The translations under genes were made by a program, and so were the position numbers. Below the pieces are notes generated by a model, which saw only the letters and a list, made by a program, of their open reading frames with translations, made no database searches and was not told the origin of the DNA. Shown here piece after piece: positions 10,777-20,298 of a stretch of 64,000 nt of DNA. The stretch lies in assembly GCA_002803225.1 (NCBI GenBank), contig NXFV01000106.1:28357-92356 (forward strand), read 5' to 3'. Each line of letters begins with the position of its first letter. Position 1 is the first letter of the stretch. Origin of the DNA: Gamarada debralockiae (taxonomy: Eukaryota; Ascomycota; Leotiomycetes; Helotiales; Hyphodiscaceae).

Positions 10777-11649
10777 TACCGAATAATTTATATAAAATGG
10801 AGACATAAGCACTTGACGTTCGGGAAGTTGTTGGGGATTGAGCAACAGAGACAGTTGTATAACAGACGCCACTTTCTAGGAGAAATGATTGCTGCTGATC
10901 AGTTCAGAAAGCCATTGAGACTTATGATCAATCTCAAATATCTTCAGTGCTTGGGGACCGACCGATGCTCATTAAGCCCTAGTCATATCTCTGAAAATCG
11001 CGCAAAAGATGCATCGGGGGTGACTTTCTGCCTTAGACTACTCAGAGACATAGAACAAATACACTTGCCGATGGCGAGGCAGTCGAACGAGGTGAGTCTC
11101 ATAAACAGACGTTGGAGAAGTGCCCATCTGAGTGAATTTGAGAGTGAGTCGAAGGGAAGCTCAAAATAGGCGACGTCAACAATCAGCAGATATTTTCGGC
11201 ATAGAGAGCCTCGAAGCTATTCCGCCAAGTCTTGCTCAGACGTCTATACCCACAATCGCCCTCACTCTCGTCTTAACACTCCGTCATGAACACCAACCCA
11301 ATCTGGATTAGTCTTAAAATTGAGACATCCAACAAACAGCACGGGTGAGCTTGTTCAACCCTGCATTGCTGGACCGATCGGGTTTATATTACATTCGCAA
11401 AGGTCTAGTTAGTTACGGAGTTTTTTTTTTGAATGTCCCTAACGGGTTTAGATATTGTAAACTTCGAAAAATATGTTGCTCAATTTGAAACTCTTATGAA
11501 GTTCTGTTTTATTGTTCTTTATTCTATGGTGATTGGTGATTAGCGTTCTAAAGGACTAGGTTGTCAGTTGGAGCTGTATTTGGGGACGAAATATAGTGGC
11601 ATTTCTAGACCTAGCTGATATCTCAGGAGCTGAAATACAAGGAGGGGAA
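10777..11649. other. Intergenic stretch, no gene seen
   Basis: Contains 3' flank of the methyltransferase and a 118-codon plus-strand ORF (10813-11169) with no recognisable motif or splice-supported continuation; not called. AT content rises toward 11400. Confidence 0.4.
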
Positions 11650-12140
11650 GAGCTCTCTTATGCCTTCGTACTTCTTAGCTTGCTAAGAAGAAGAAGGGGC
11701 TTCGAAAAGCTTACCGGACACTTCCAACACCGAAAACCGGGTATAAGTTACGCCGGCCCGGTTTCATTTCCTGTGACTTTTCATTCGTGACTTTTTACAC
11801 ATGACTATTATCTTAGTCTTATCTAGGTTAGCATCATCTTAAGTCAACGAATAGGTTGATATTCTATAGTTGTTTACTTACTATAGATATAGTGCGAGAA
11901 GGCCCACTCTAGTGCCTTCATACTTCTTAGCTTGCTAAGAATAAAAGGGGCTTCGAAAAGCTTACTAAAACTTTCGATACTAAAACCCAGGTATAAGTTA
12001 CGCTGACCTGTTTTCATTTCCTGTGACTTTTGCACGTGACTGTTATCTTAGTCTTATCTAGGTTAGTGTCATCTTAAGTCAACAAATAGGTTGATATTAT
12101 ATAGTTGTTTACTTACTATAGATATAGTGCGAGAAGGCCT
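11650..12140. repeat. Diverged tandem duplication, about 240-250 bp unit, two copies
   Basis: Copy 1 (about 11660-11904) and copy 2 (about 11912-12140) share long stretches in the same order: GCCTTCRTACTTCTTAGC, GGGGCTTCGAAAAGCTTAC, GGTATAAGTTACGC, TTTCATTTCCTGTGACTTT, ATCTTAGTCTTATCTAGG and AGTGCGAGAAGGCC. Copy 1 carries an extra TTCATTCGTGACTTT stretch. Differences are largely transitions, compatible with RIP acting on a duplicated sequence. Confidence 0.85.
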
Positions 12141-13232
12141 TGCTCTCTTCTAGGAGCATATTGCAAGCTGTCTAAGAGGTGTGACGAACTAGGGAGAATA
12201 GCTTTATACCACTGCGTCAGCTAGCCAAAAAGGCACAAAAATTGACCAAAGGGCAATTTGCTATTCTATTATATAAGGGTGAGAACCTAACACCGACGCA
12301 TGCCGCGTACGCGCACCTAGGTTCCTCACAGGAGGCACACTTACCTGTATTTTTTATTGTCGCAGAAAGTCACGTAGAGCGCGCCAAGACACTACTGTAG
12401 CTCGTAGCTTAAATCAGGGGCTCCTTTTGAGCTTCCCAATAAATCAGACAATATCACTAAGCTCGATGATAGTACTGTGTGTGACATTTATCTTTCGCCT
12501 ATTGATAGTTCTTTAGCTAATCATAACATAATTACTTTAAACAATACGCATGCATGGCGTGATCATGTGATTTTAACCCTTTTCGCCTAATAATCGCTCT
12601 ACTATCTTGATATTTTTGGGACTTTTTTAAGCCATGACAGCTATTTAATCACTAGCCCTTTTCTTCTGAGAGTACGAAGGCTTCGTGCGAGCCGCAGGCT
12701 AGCACCCATGTATCACAAAAGAGGGGAAAACACAGGCTATACCCGATTAGGCAATTGCAACCAACATAGGTACTGTTAAAGTAATGCTAGCCTGGGCTGG
12801 GTCGTGAAACTCTCCGTTAATCTGCTACATTATCAGGAATAATCAATGTTAGTGTGTAAAATACCGTGGAACATTATAACACTACAAGTTAGACCCAGTG
12901 AGTTCTGAGCATGATATTTCGCTGGGCTATTGTAGAAGCAGTCTGCCTTAATCTTAATCTGCCAAATCATTATGAACAATTAATGTCAATGAACCGAATG
13001 TTATGAACATTCAATCTGACTAAAATAGAGAATGGTAGTAAATGTTGTTTTTACAATAGTCGAGCATATCAGAATATTTAATTAATCTTGAACATTAATG
13101 GCGATTGCTCGCTTGCGTCAAGATCATGGAAGCCTCCTTGAGTTTGGCAGCAGATAATGTTCTAGCGGAGCTCAATCATTAATCCCTACTGCATGCTAAA
13201 TACCTAAGGCGATATGGGAGACTTGGAAGGAA
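12141..13232. other. AT-rich repeat-like DNA, no gene seen
   Basis: No coding potential recognised. The sequence is AT-rich with many stops in all frames, fitting decayed repeat DNA. Confidence 0.5.
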
Positions 13233-14013
13233 ATGCGCGAAATATTCGTTCGCCAAAGGGATGAAATTGGCACATTCTTGGACAGTGTTAAGGCAATAAA
13301 GGCAGATTTGGAAGGCTGGGAATTGCTGGCAAAATTCTCAGATCAAAAAGCAATGAAAAGTTGGACTACTGGAATCGCCGCTGTCTTGAATACAACGGCT
13401 ATCGCCACGGATGTTCGCATAAGTTATGTCACCCCGGCCTCATCCATTAGGTCACTCAAGCACGACCTTTTCAATACTCTCGCCAAGGCGACCGACATAG
13501 CAGACCTCAAAGAAGAGGCAAGATTAATCAAGCAGACTTCTTTGAATATTGGTCACGATCTTCTCACCATTCTACCGCTGTCCTCGGATACTTCACAACT
13601 GATGTCAGAACTTTTATCTTCCGACGAGTCGCTGAAGCGTGATCGCAAACCTGCTTTCAAACGCCTCGAGATTTGAAGATTTAGAATCTGAGAATAGAAG
13701 TATCGCTGCTACGCTTGCCGAATTGGCATCTGACACCATTGACGCCATTGAGGTCTCGACTAGCAGCCTAGGCCACGAAATCGCGGCGGTCATTGCAGAT
13801 ATCGAATCTATTCAAGGATTCTCCACAAAGGAAGACCTCATTAATGCCACGAAGGAACTTCCCACCAAGGCCGTTTTGACCACAGAACTCTCCTCCCTGG
13901 CCATAAAGGGAGATGTTGTTGCAGCTGTAGAAGATCTCCCTACCAAGTCCGGCCTCACCAATAACCTCGCTCCTATTGCAACCTTTAAAGCTAGCGAATA
14001 TCCCGTAGAGTGA
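13233..14013 (+). pseudogene. Unrecognised helical/coiled-coil-like ORF split by a frameshift
   Basis: Two overlapping plus-strand ORFs: 13233-13676 (147 residues) and 13639-14013 (frame open through 124 residues). Both are rich in Ala, Leu, Lys, Glu, Ser and Thr, with heptad-like spacing suggesting extended helices. The second contains a repeated pattern around ATKELPTKAVLTTELSSLA and VEDLPTKSGLTNNLAPIA, i.e. an xxLPTKxxLTxxL repeat of about 25 residues. The simplest reading is a single coiled-coil-like gene broken by a frameshift between about 13639 and 13676. No domain is recognised. The flanking DNA is repeat-derived, so this may be a fragment. Confidence 0.45.
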
Positions 14014-14562
14014 GCTCGCTTACTACCGGACGAACATCTGCGCCAAGGTCGATCAAGAGTAATACGATTTCACGCCTTCTCCTGTCTAATCTGCTAGGGA
14101 TTCTATTAATACCTTGTTGTCTTTGGATTTCGTCCTGCCCAGCGGGCAGGGCCACGTGAGAGTTATGTGAGCGGTGAGGTCAGGGGATGCTGCGAATGGA
14201 GAGGGGCAGCACTGGGCAGAGAAATCCCTTTAGATTCAACATGAAAACAGCTTGAGGAACAATTTAATGTTGGTTGATGCTTAGTTTGAAATATTGTAAA
14301 AGGGTCTCTGTCTCCTGCTGTTACATATTGGCTTGCTTTCACGTATATATACTCTTTAGTAGCGAATATTTTTAGGAACGTCTAAAAAATTAAAAGCTTT
14401 GGATCTCTAGCATCTGCCTTTATTGATTAAGTTTAGACTTAAGCACAATTTATTTATTCTTCTTGTTAGTAGTTAGTTAGATACTTTACTACGCATTTGT
14501 ATTATTAGTTATTCGGATATTGGGTTCGCTTTAACTTACCCTTAGTCAGGTGATTACCCCTA
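14014..14562. other. Intergenic stretch up to transposon insertion site
   Basis: No gene seen. The stretch ends at the TA dinucleotide (14561-14562) that is duplicated at the other end of the transposon. Confidence 0.5.
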
Positions 14563-14605
14563 ACGTAGGTGCATAGCGAACCGGCAAACATAGCGAACCG
14601 GCAAA
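14563..14605. repeat. Left terminal inverted repeat with two sub-terminal units
   Basis: Begins ACGTAGGTG and carries two copies of CATAGCGAACCGGCAAA at about 14572 and 14589. Pairs with 16377-16436. Repeated sub-terminal units of this kind are likely transposase-binding sites. Confidence 0.9.
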
Positions 14606-14661
14606 ACCCCCCCAAATTTCCTACTTTCTATTATAATCTTATTTTTCAACTCAACCACAAC

Positions 14662-16314
14662 ATGCCTCAAAAAAACGATGAAAATCAATTAAACCTTACT
14701 ATTCAAGCTATCCGACACGATCCAAAACTTAAAGTATATACTGTATCTAAAATCTATAAAGTGGATCATCGCAAACTAGGCGAGAGACTACGCGATATAC
14801 CCCTAAGACGCGCTATCTAGGCTAATTCTCGGAAAATAACAGATCTAGAAGAGTCTGTTCTTTCCGACTATATTCTCGATCTAGGATCCAAAGGATTCCC
14901 TCCCAGACTCTGTGTTGTGGAAGATATGGCAAATCGAATTATTGCGACGCGTCAGGGCGAACGCGTCGGACCGCGATGGGCTGGAAATTTCGTACGACGA
15001 CGACCAGAGCTCCGGACGCGTTTTCAACGGAAATACGACTATCAGAGGGCCAAATGCGAAGATCCAGCCGTGATTCGGGGTTGGTTTGAGCTTGTGAGAA
15101 ATACAATCGCTAAGTACGCGATCTGCGAAGCCGATATCTATAACTTCGACGAGACCGGGTTTATAATAGGCCAGATTTCTACTGGGATAGTCGTGATAAG
15201 TTCTGACGGGCGGGCAAAAGCAAAGATCTAGCCTAGTAATAGGGAATAGGTTACAGTTGTCCAGGCCGTCAGTTCCGTTGGTTATGCGGTCCCGCCGTAT
15301 ATCATTGTTACGGGGAAAAATCACCTCGATTCATAGTACGATGAAGCTGAATTCCTACCTTATTAGCGTACTAATGTCTCTCAAAATAGCTGGATAATAA
15401 ATGAATTAGCTATAGATTGGATCCGTTATTTCGAAGAGTTTACTTCTTCCCGAAAACTAAATGTTTACCGCCTCCTTGTCCTCGACGGCCATAAAAGTCA
15501 CTACTCGGACGAGTTTAAGGAATTTTATAAGAAGCATAACATTGTGACTCTTTGTATACCTCCTTACTCTTCTTATATTCTCCAGCCTCTCGATGTCGGT
15601 TGTTTCGGGCCTTTAAAGAAGTCCTACGGTCGGTAAATTAAACATCTAATACAGCAGCAATGTACCTATATAACAAAGGAGGACTTTATTCCTGCGTTCC
15701 GGGCCGTATTCCAAGACTCCCTGACTAAAGACAATATCAAAGGAGGTTTTAAAGGAGCTGGACTTATCCCTTTTGACCCAGAGAAAGTGATCTCGGCCCT
15801 CGATCTCAAGTTACGGACTCCGACGCCCCCGAACTCCCGGCCGAGTACTACGTAACTATAGACCTCTCAGACTCCAAGTAATACGACACAAGCTATCTCC
15901 CAGAGTTCTTTTATTAAGGAACGAGTGACAAGGTACTAAGGAAGCTCTCCTACGTCAATTTTAGATGCCGTCGACTAGTTTGCGAAAGGTACGTCCAAGG
16001 TTATACACTAGTTAGCGTTATTACAGGCTGAGGTCAAGGACCTGCGAAAAGCAAATGAGACTCTTAGCAAGCGTCGCAATCGCAAAAAATCACGTCTACA
16101 GGCAGGAGGATCACTAAATCTACAAGAGGCCCAGGCTCTAATAGATAAAAGGGATATTGCGGATCAGTTGAAGCAAGAAACACGGGCGAGCAAGGGTCAG
16201 AAGGAGAGGGAGGAAACGCGTGCGCGACGCTGTGGCAACTGCAACACAACAGGCCATAATACGCGCACGTGTCAATTTGTAGAAGAGACTTCTGAGGAAG
16301 ATATTTCCGAATAA
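14662..16314 (+). pseudogene. pogo/Fot1-like transposase with in-frame stop codons
   Basis: From ATG 14662 to TAA 16314 is exactly 551 codons in one frame, with no frameshift but about ten in-frame stops. Order of parts: N-terminal helix-turn-helix (psq-like), CENP-B/Tc5-type DNA-binding region with GPRWAGNFVRRRPELRTRF, then the DDE core. The acidic residues are Asp163 (NFDETGF), Asp275 (LLVLDGHKSH) and Asp311 (LQPLDVGCF), giving DD35D spacing. A C-terminal basic/coiled segment ends in a CCHC-type zinc knuckle (CGNCNTTGHNTRTC). Most stops are TAA/TAG where CAA/CAG is expected, for example after SYGR and in the C-terminal helix; one fits TGG to TAG. This is RIP-type inactivation of a once intact gene. 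Confidence 0.93.
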
Positions 16315-16376
16315 ATAAAATTATTCTAATCTGTTTTGGTGAAGTTATCATGATTTTATAGAGTGCCAAGAAAATT

Positions 16377-16436
16377 TTTGCCGGTTCGCTATGTTTGCCG
16401 GTTCGCTATGTTTGCCGGTTCGCTATGCACCTACGT
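16377..16436. repeat. Right terminal inverted repeat with three sub-terminal units
   Basis: Three tandem copies of TTTGCCGGTTCGCTATG followed by CACCTACGT, the reverse complement of the left end. One unit more than the left end. Confidence 0.9.
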
Positions 16437-16825
16437 TACCCTTTGATAACCGCCTTAATAAGCCTACGGATAAGCTGTAAGCCGTAGTGCCATAGGAACG
16501 ACCTATTCCTGCTACTTTAGTAAGTACTCTTACCTATAGGTATTTATATAAGTAGGTTTATATTATTTTATTCCTTGACCTATAGTTAAAGCTTATTATT
16601 ATTATTATTATTAGAATAGAGTAGGAGATAGGCCAAAGGACAGTCAAGGGCTCTGTCATGTTGTTTCACACTGCTGGTATCTCAGCGAAGCTCATACAGT
16701 CATTCATTCGATATAGGATTTGATTCAAATCTTCGATCAACTTTTCTTTTCAGCCTCTGCTAGGCATATTTGATATCTTCCTACTTATCCTCTAGCATCA
16801 TTTGTAATTAGACATTCATAGATCA
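16437..16825. other. Short AT-rich stretch downstream of GH32 gene, with an ATT microsatellite
   Basis: No gene seen. A (TTA)n run of about six to seven units sits at 16594-16613. The right part is the 3' flank of the GH32 gene. Confidence 0.6.
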
Positions 16826-18892
16826 TTAGCTCCAAGTAGACCCAAACGGTGTCAACGAGATCCTATCAAAGACAATCTTTCCCCCATGGGACACAATCTT
16901 GATATCCGTCGATTCCTGATAACGCGGAAATACAGTCGCAGTCATTGCCGTACCATCTCCAGTGAAGATCTCCACGCTTGAGCGATCAATAAGAATATCG
17001 AGAGTGAGCGTGTTATTCGACGGAACATCAATGACAGCACTCCATGTCCCAGCTTGTCCATACCCAGCATTCGTGGTATCCAGGGTGAGGGTTTTGTTCG
17101 CAATACCGTAAGTAAGGACCACCGATTCAGCGCTGGAAGAGTACAGTTGTACAGTAAAAGCGGATGCGTTAGTAGAAGCAAGATCAACCGTCATCAGTAA
17201 TCGGCCGGTGTTGGAAGATCCCACAGTCATGGTGCCATGAACATTTGTAGGCCCCAGATTTTGGACCGTTCCACTGGCAAGCGTTGCGACTTCCTCAATA
17301 GGCTTACTTCCGAGCCCTCCATCATCACGTATGAGTAGCTCTCGAGTGACAGATTGTGCACCAGCCCAACCGTTGACACGACTGGGCCATTTAGAAGTTC
17401 CCCAGTTACCCATCCAAGTAATGGCAAGATTGCGGCCAACAGAGTCGATATACCATTGAGTGGCATAGCTGTCAGGTCCAGCATCCAAAAGACCAACCTT
17501 TTCCGAGGTGAACTTAGTTCCATTAAATGTCCCGACTTCGTACCACCCGAGACCATTACCACCGTAGAACAAAACCCATTTTTCACCAATAGGGAAGAAG
17601 TTGGGGCATTCCCACATGGTCCCGGTACTCCCATCGCCCTCAAAGAGGACTCCAACATACTCCCAAGTGAGAAGGTTGGCATCGGTTGACTTAAAGAGCT
17701 GTACCTTTCCGCTAATTGTATCACCAGAGCCGACCACCATCTTCCATATATTGTCTGTAGTGTCCAAGAATACCTTTGGGTCTCTGAATCCGCTAGGAGA
17801 ATCTGAAGGAGGGGCTGCAATGATTGGGTTTCCGGAGTATAACGGGAAGTTGATGCCGTCCGTGCTCTTTGCCGTCGACACGACTTCAGGAAGCAAGTCG
17901 GGGTGCAGAGCGGTGTCGGTAGCATCAGTGAAGATGAGTCGGAGTGCACCGGTATCCTTGTCCAAGACTGCGCTGCCTGTATAGCGGCCACTAGTATCGA
18001 GTGGGTTGTCAGGGTAAGGGGGGTAAAGCGCCACAGGTAATTCGTGCCAATGAACAGCGTCGGAACTATCAGCGTGAGACCAATGCATAGGACCCCACAA
18101 TGGTGCAGCAGGGTTGAATTGACTGAAGAGTTGGTGGCGACCGTTCCATTCGATCAGACCGGCCGGATCATTGATCCAACCTTGATAAGGAGTGTAATGA
18201 AACTGTGGACGAATGGAGTCTGAAGCGTAAAGTTGGGTAATCGATAGCGAAGTGGCAGTTTGCGAAGGTTGATTGTCTTGGCCAAGGACATTGAAGGTAA
18301 GGCCGCCGTCGCCGAGCGCGTCGCAACCAGTGCGGACATCGTCCAAGTTGATATGGCCCCAGGATGTGGCAGTGCTATTGTCGTAGACAATGATGTAGAC
18401 GTTTTCACCAGAATAAGCGCTAGTATCCCAAATAATGCGGATCAAGGCCTCGTCATTGGTCCCTGTCTGGCTGAAAATGAGACTACCGTCAGTCTCTCGT
18501 ACCAACCCAACGTAGAGATTGATAGGGTCCCAACCGCCGCCGACCAGGAAACTCATCACGGAGCTCGCTTTGAAGATGCTTGAACGAATTTGTCCCACAG
18601 AAGGATCACCAGATTGAGAATATCCCCACAAGAAGTCTTTGCCGACCTGGTTGAATGGACCACCCCAGTAAGAAGAGGCTGAGCTCACAGAAGCGTTGCC
18701 AAACGCATCTCCGCTAAGGACTGTCCAGCCATCAAGAGTACCGGTCTCGAAGCTAGGATTAACAGGGCCAGGGTAGTGATTGCTGTGACAGTTGGTAGTT
18801 CGAGGGATCGCTTTACTGAGAACACCAACTGGAAAAATTGAATAGGATAGAAATGCCTTGACCAGGCCCCTGTGAAAGATGGCGTTCCTCAT
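16826..18892 (-). CDS. Secreted GH32 beta-fructosidase (invertase/inulinase/levanase type) with N-terminal accessory domain
   Basis: Single uninterrupted 688-residue ORF. A hydrophobic N-terminus (about residues 10-30) acts as a likely signal peptide. Residues about 40-190 form a beta-rich accessory region beginning NPSFETGTLDGWTV, like the sugar-binding modules on some levanases and inulinases. The GH32 five-bladed domain follows: nucleophile motif WINDPAG (Asp242), FRDP (Asp371, transition-state stabiliser) and WECPNFF (Glu428, acid/base). A C-terminal beta-sandwich ends with LDILIDRSSVEIFTGDG. Reaction: hydrolysis of beta-fructofuranosyl linkages in sucrose, inulin or levan outside the cell. 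The first motif has Ala where most relatives have Asn (NDPNG). Divergent from a sugar transporter at 20299, with a Zn2Cys6 regulator beyond it, suggesting a utilisation locus. Confidence 0.95.
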   Translation of the reverse strand: MRNAIFHRGLVKAFLSYSIFPVGVLSKAIPRTTNCHSNHYPGPVNPSFETGTLDGWTVLSGDAFGNASVSSASSYWGGPFNQVGKDFLWGYSQSGDPSVGQIRSSIFKASSVMSFLVGGGWDPINLYVGLVRETDGSLIFSQTGTNDEALIRIIWDTSAYSGENVYIIVYDNSTATSWGHINLDDVRTGCDALGDGGLTFNVLGQDNQPSQTATSLSITQLYASDSIRPQFHYTPYQGWINDPAGLIEWNGRHQLFSQFNPAAPLWGPMHWSHADSSDAVHWHELPVALYPPYPDNPLDTSGRYTGSAVLDKDTGALRLIFTDATDTALHPDLLPEVVSTAKSTDGINFPLYSGNPIIAAPPSDSPSGFRDPKVFLDTTDNIWKMVVGSGDTISGKVQLFKSTDANLLTWEYVGVLFEGDGSTGTMWECPNFFPIGEKWVLFYGGNGLGWYEVGTFNGTKFTSEKVGLLDAGPDSYATQWYIDSVGRNLAITWMGNWGTSKWPSRVNGWAGAQSVTRELLIRDDGGLGSKPIEEVATLASGTVQNLGPTNVHGTMTVGSSNTGRLLMTVDLASTNASAFTVQLYSSSAESVVLTYGIANKTLTLDTTNAGYGQAGTWSAVIDVPSNNTLTLDILIDRSSVEIFTGDGTAMTATVFPRYQESTDIKIVSHGGKIVFDRISLTPFGSTWS

Positions 18893-20298
18893 CGTGATCT
18901 TTGGAGATCAGCCTCAAGCAAGATATTCTGGACAATGAAGGCAGCGGAGATGATGCTGATATACCAGCAATAGGCAGAGGACGATCCTTTTATACACTGA
19001 GCGGGAAGATGCTTGCCAAGTTTCTCGCCGTCTTCGGCCACTCTGTAAAACAATTTTCTGAATCTTACATATTAGTTGCTGTTTACATAAACAAACCACT
19101 AGAAATCAGAACAGTGTGCAAGCATGTAGAGCAGCTTGGGTTGGAGACCCCAAGATTTCTCCACCTACCCCGCGCGAAACCCTTTCCCGACGTGGGTATT
19201 GATGATCAAGGATACACAAAATTTGATGAGAGATTGGACGGCTAGAAAACGCCCCCGAGAAGCTTAACGGACCTTGGCTCTTCATTGTTGTGCTGTGAAC
19301 GCGAGGCACTTATTGAAGATGGAGAAAGATGTACCAGATAATAAAATGAGAATGCATTGGTGCCTGATGCCGTCTTAATATTCTCTATTTTAATTGATAC
19401 CTTCCAGATTCGTAGCTACGTGCCGGTGCTATCGATCAACCGCGTGACAACCGGCTCGGCAAAACTGCATAGAAACGTCTGTCAAGATTACCTTAGTTTT
19501 GGTGAAGACGGCTCCCTGTAACATTTCGGCTTCTGTCAGGCAGATGTGGCACTAAGCGTGCAGGTGGAGGACGAACTAGCGGAGATCGGAAAGCCAACAG
19601 CGAGAACCGAACCAGCCCCTTTCCGCGACACGTCCTTAGTGGCGGAGAGAATTTTAGCGACAGCTCTCGGTGCGCGGAGCTCGGCTAGCGCACCGATACA
19701 CGAGACGCAGAGAGGAGAGCTATGGCATTGTTATGACTGCAGGGTGCACAAGGCTTGCTGATGGAGAGAAGAATGGACAGGTGCATCTTGCTCCACTCCC
19801 TAGATCTGCACATGAAAACTGACTGTGTTTTCTGTTGGACTGAAGATAATAGTGGACAGACTCATCTGTGGGCCATGTCGTCACCACGTGTTGTTGAAAA
19901 CCGAGCGTGCAGCTGAGTTCTTTGGAACCGAGTCTGTTCTGGGATCAAATGTTGGATCACTCCATCACATCCTAATGACCTCTCTTCCTTCCTGTTTAGT
20001 AGTGTTTTCCGAAGGCATGAGACAATGTCAACAATATCCGGGGCTCCGCATACTCCAGATGGGGCCAGAACGCTGTTGAATGAGTTAAGCCTTTCAGATA
20101 TTTCGCGCTCATGGACTTTCTACTACCTAGATACCGATTTTCGGAGTCCGCCAATTCATCTATAAAGGTTTTTTGTCTTCCACTTGGGCTGATTTCTCTC
20201 GACAACAAAGCAGTATTTCTTCATTACACAAGTCTCGCGCCGAACTTTGACACAGAACACGTTTGCAGTGTCTTTCTTTTCAATAAGCTTCAGACACC
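18893..20298. promoter_or_regulatory. Divergent promoter region between GH32 and sugar transporter
   Basis: About 1.4 kb between two divergent genes. CGG triplets, the half-site recognised by Zn2Cys6 regulators, cluster at 19668, 19675 and 19682 with 4-bp gaps, and other CGG/CCG pairs lie at 19421-19460. No ORF here has family resemblance. A regulatory role is inferred from position and the CGG cluster. Confidence 0.45.

Larger units (their letters stand above)
14563..16436. mobile_element. Complete but inactivated pogo/Fot1-type DNA transposon (Tc1/mariner superfamily)
   Basis: An 1874-bp element flanked by a TA target-site duplication (14561-14562 and 16437-16438). Its ends are inverted repeats starting ACGTAGGTGCATAGCGAACC. 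Sub-terminal CATAGCGAACCGGCAAA units occur twice in tandem at the left end and three times (inverted) at the right. The interior is one 551-codon reading frame encoding a DDE transposase interrupted by stops. TA targeting, TIRs and a DD35D transposase place it with pogo/Fot1-like elements. Confidence 0.95.

Noticed and set aside
14881..15324. Minus-strand 147-codon ORF in the transposon
   Set aside because: Lies opposite the transposase frame, which has clear DDE motifs.
17227..17991. 254-codon minus-strand ORF and plus-strand ORFs over GH32
   Set aside because: Alternative frames of the 688-residue GH32 gene.
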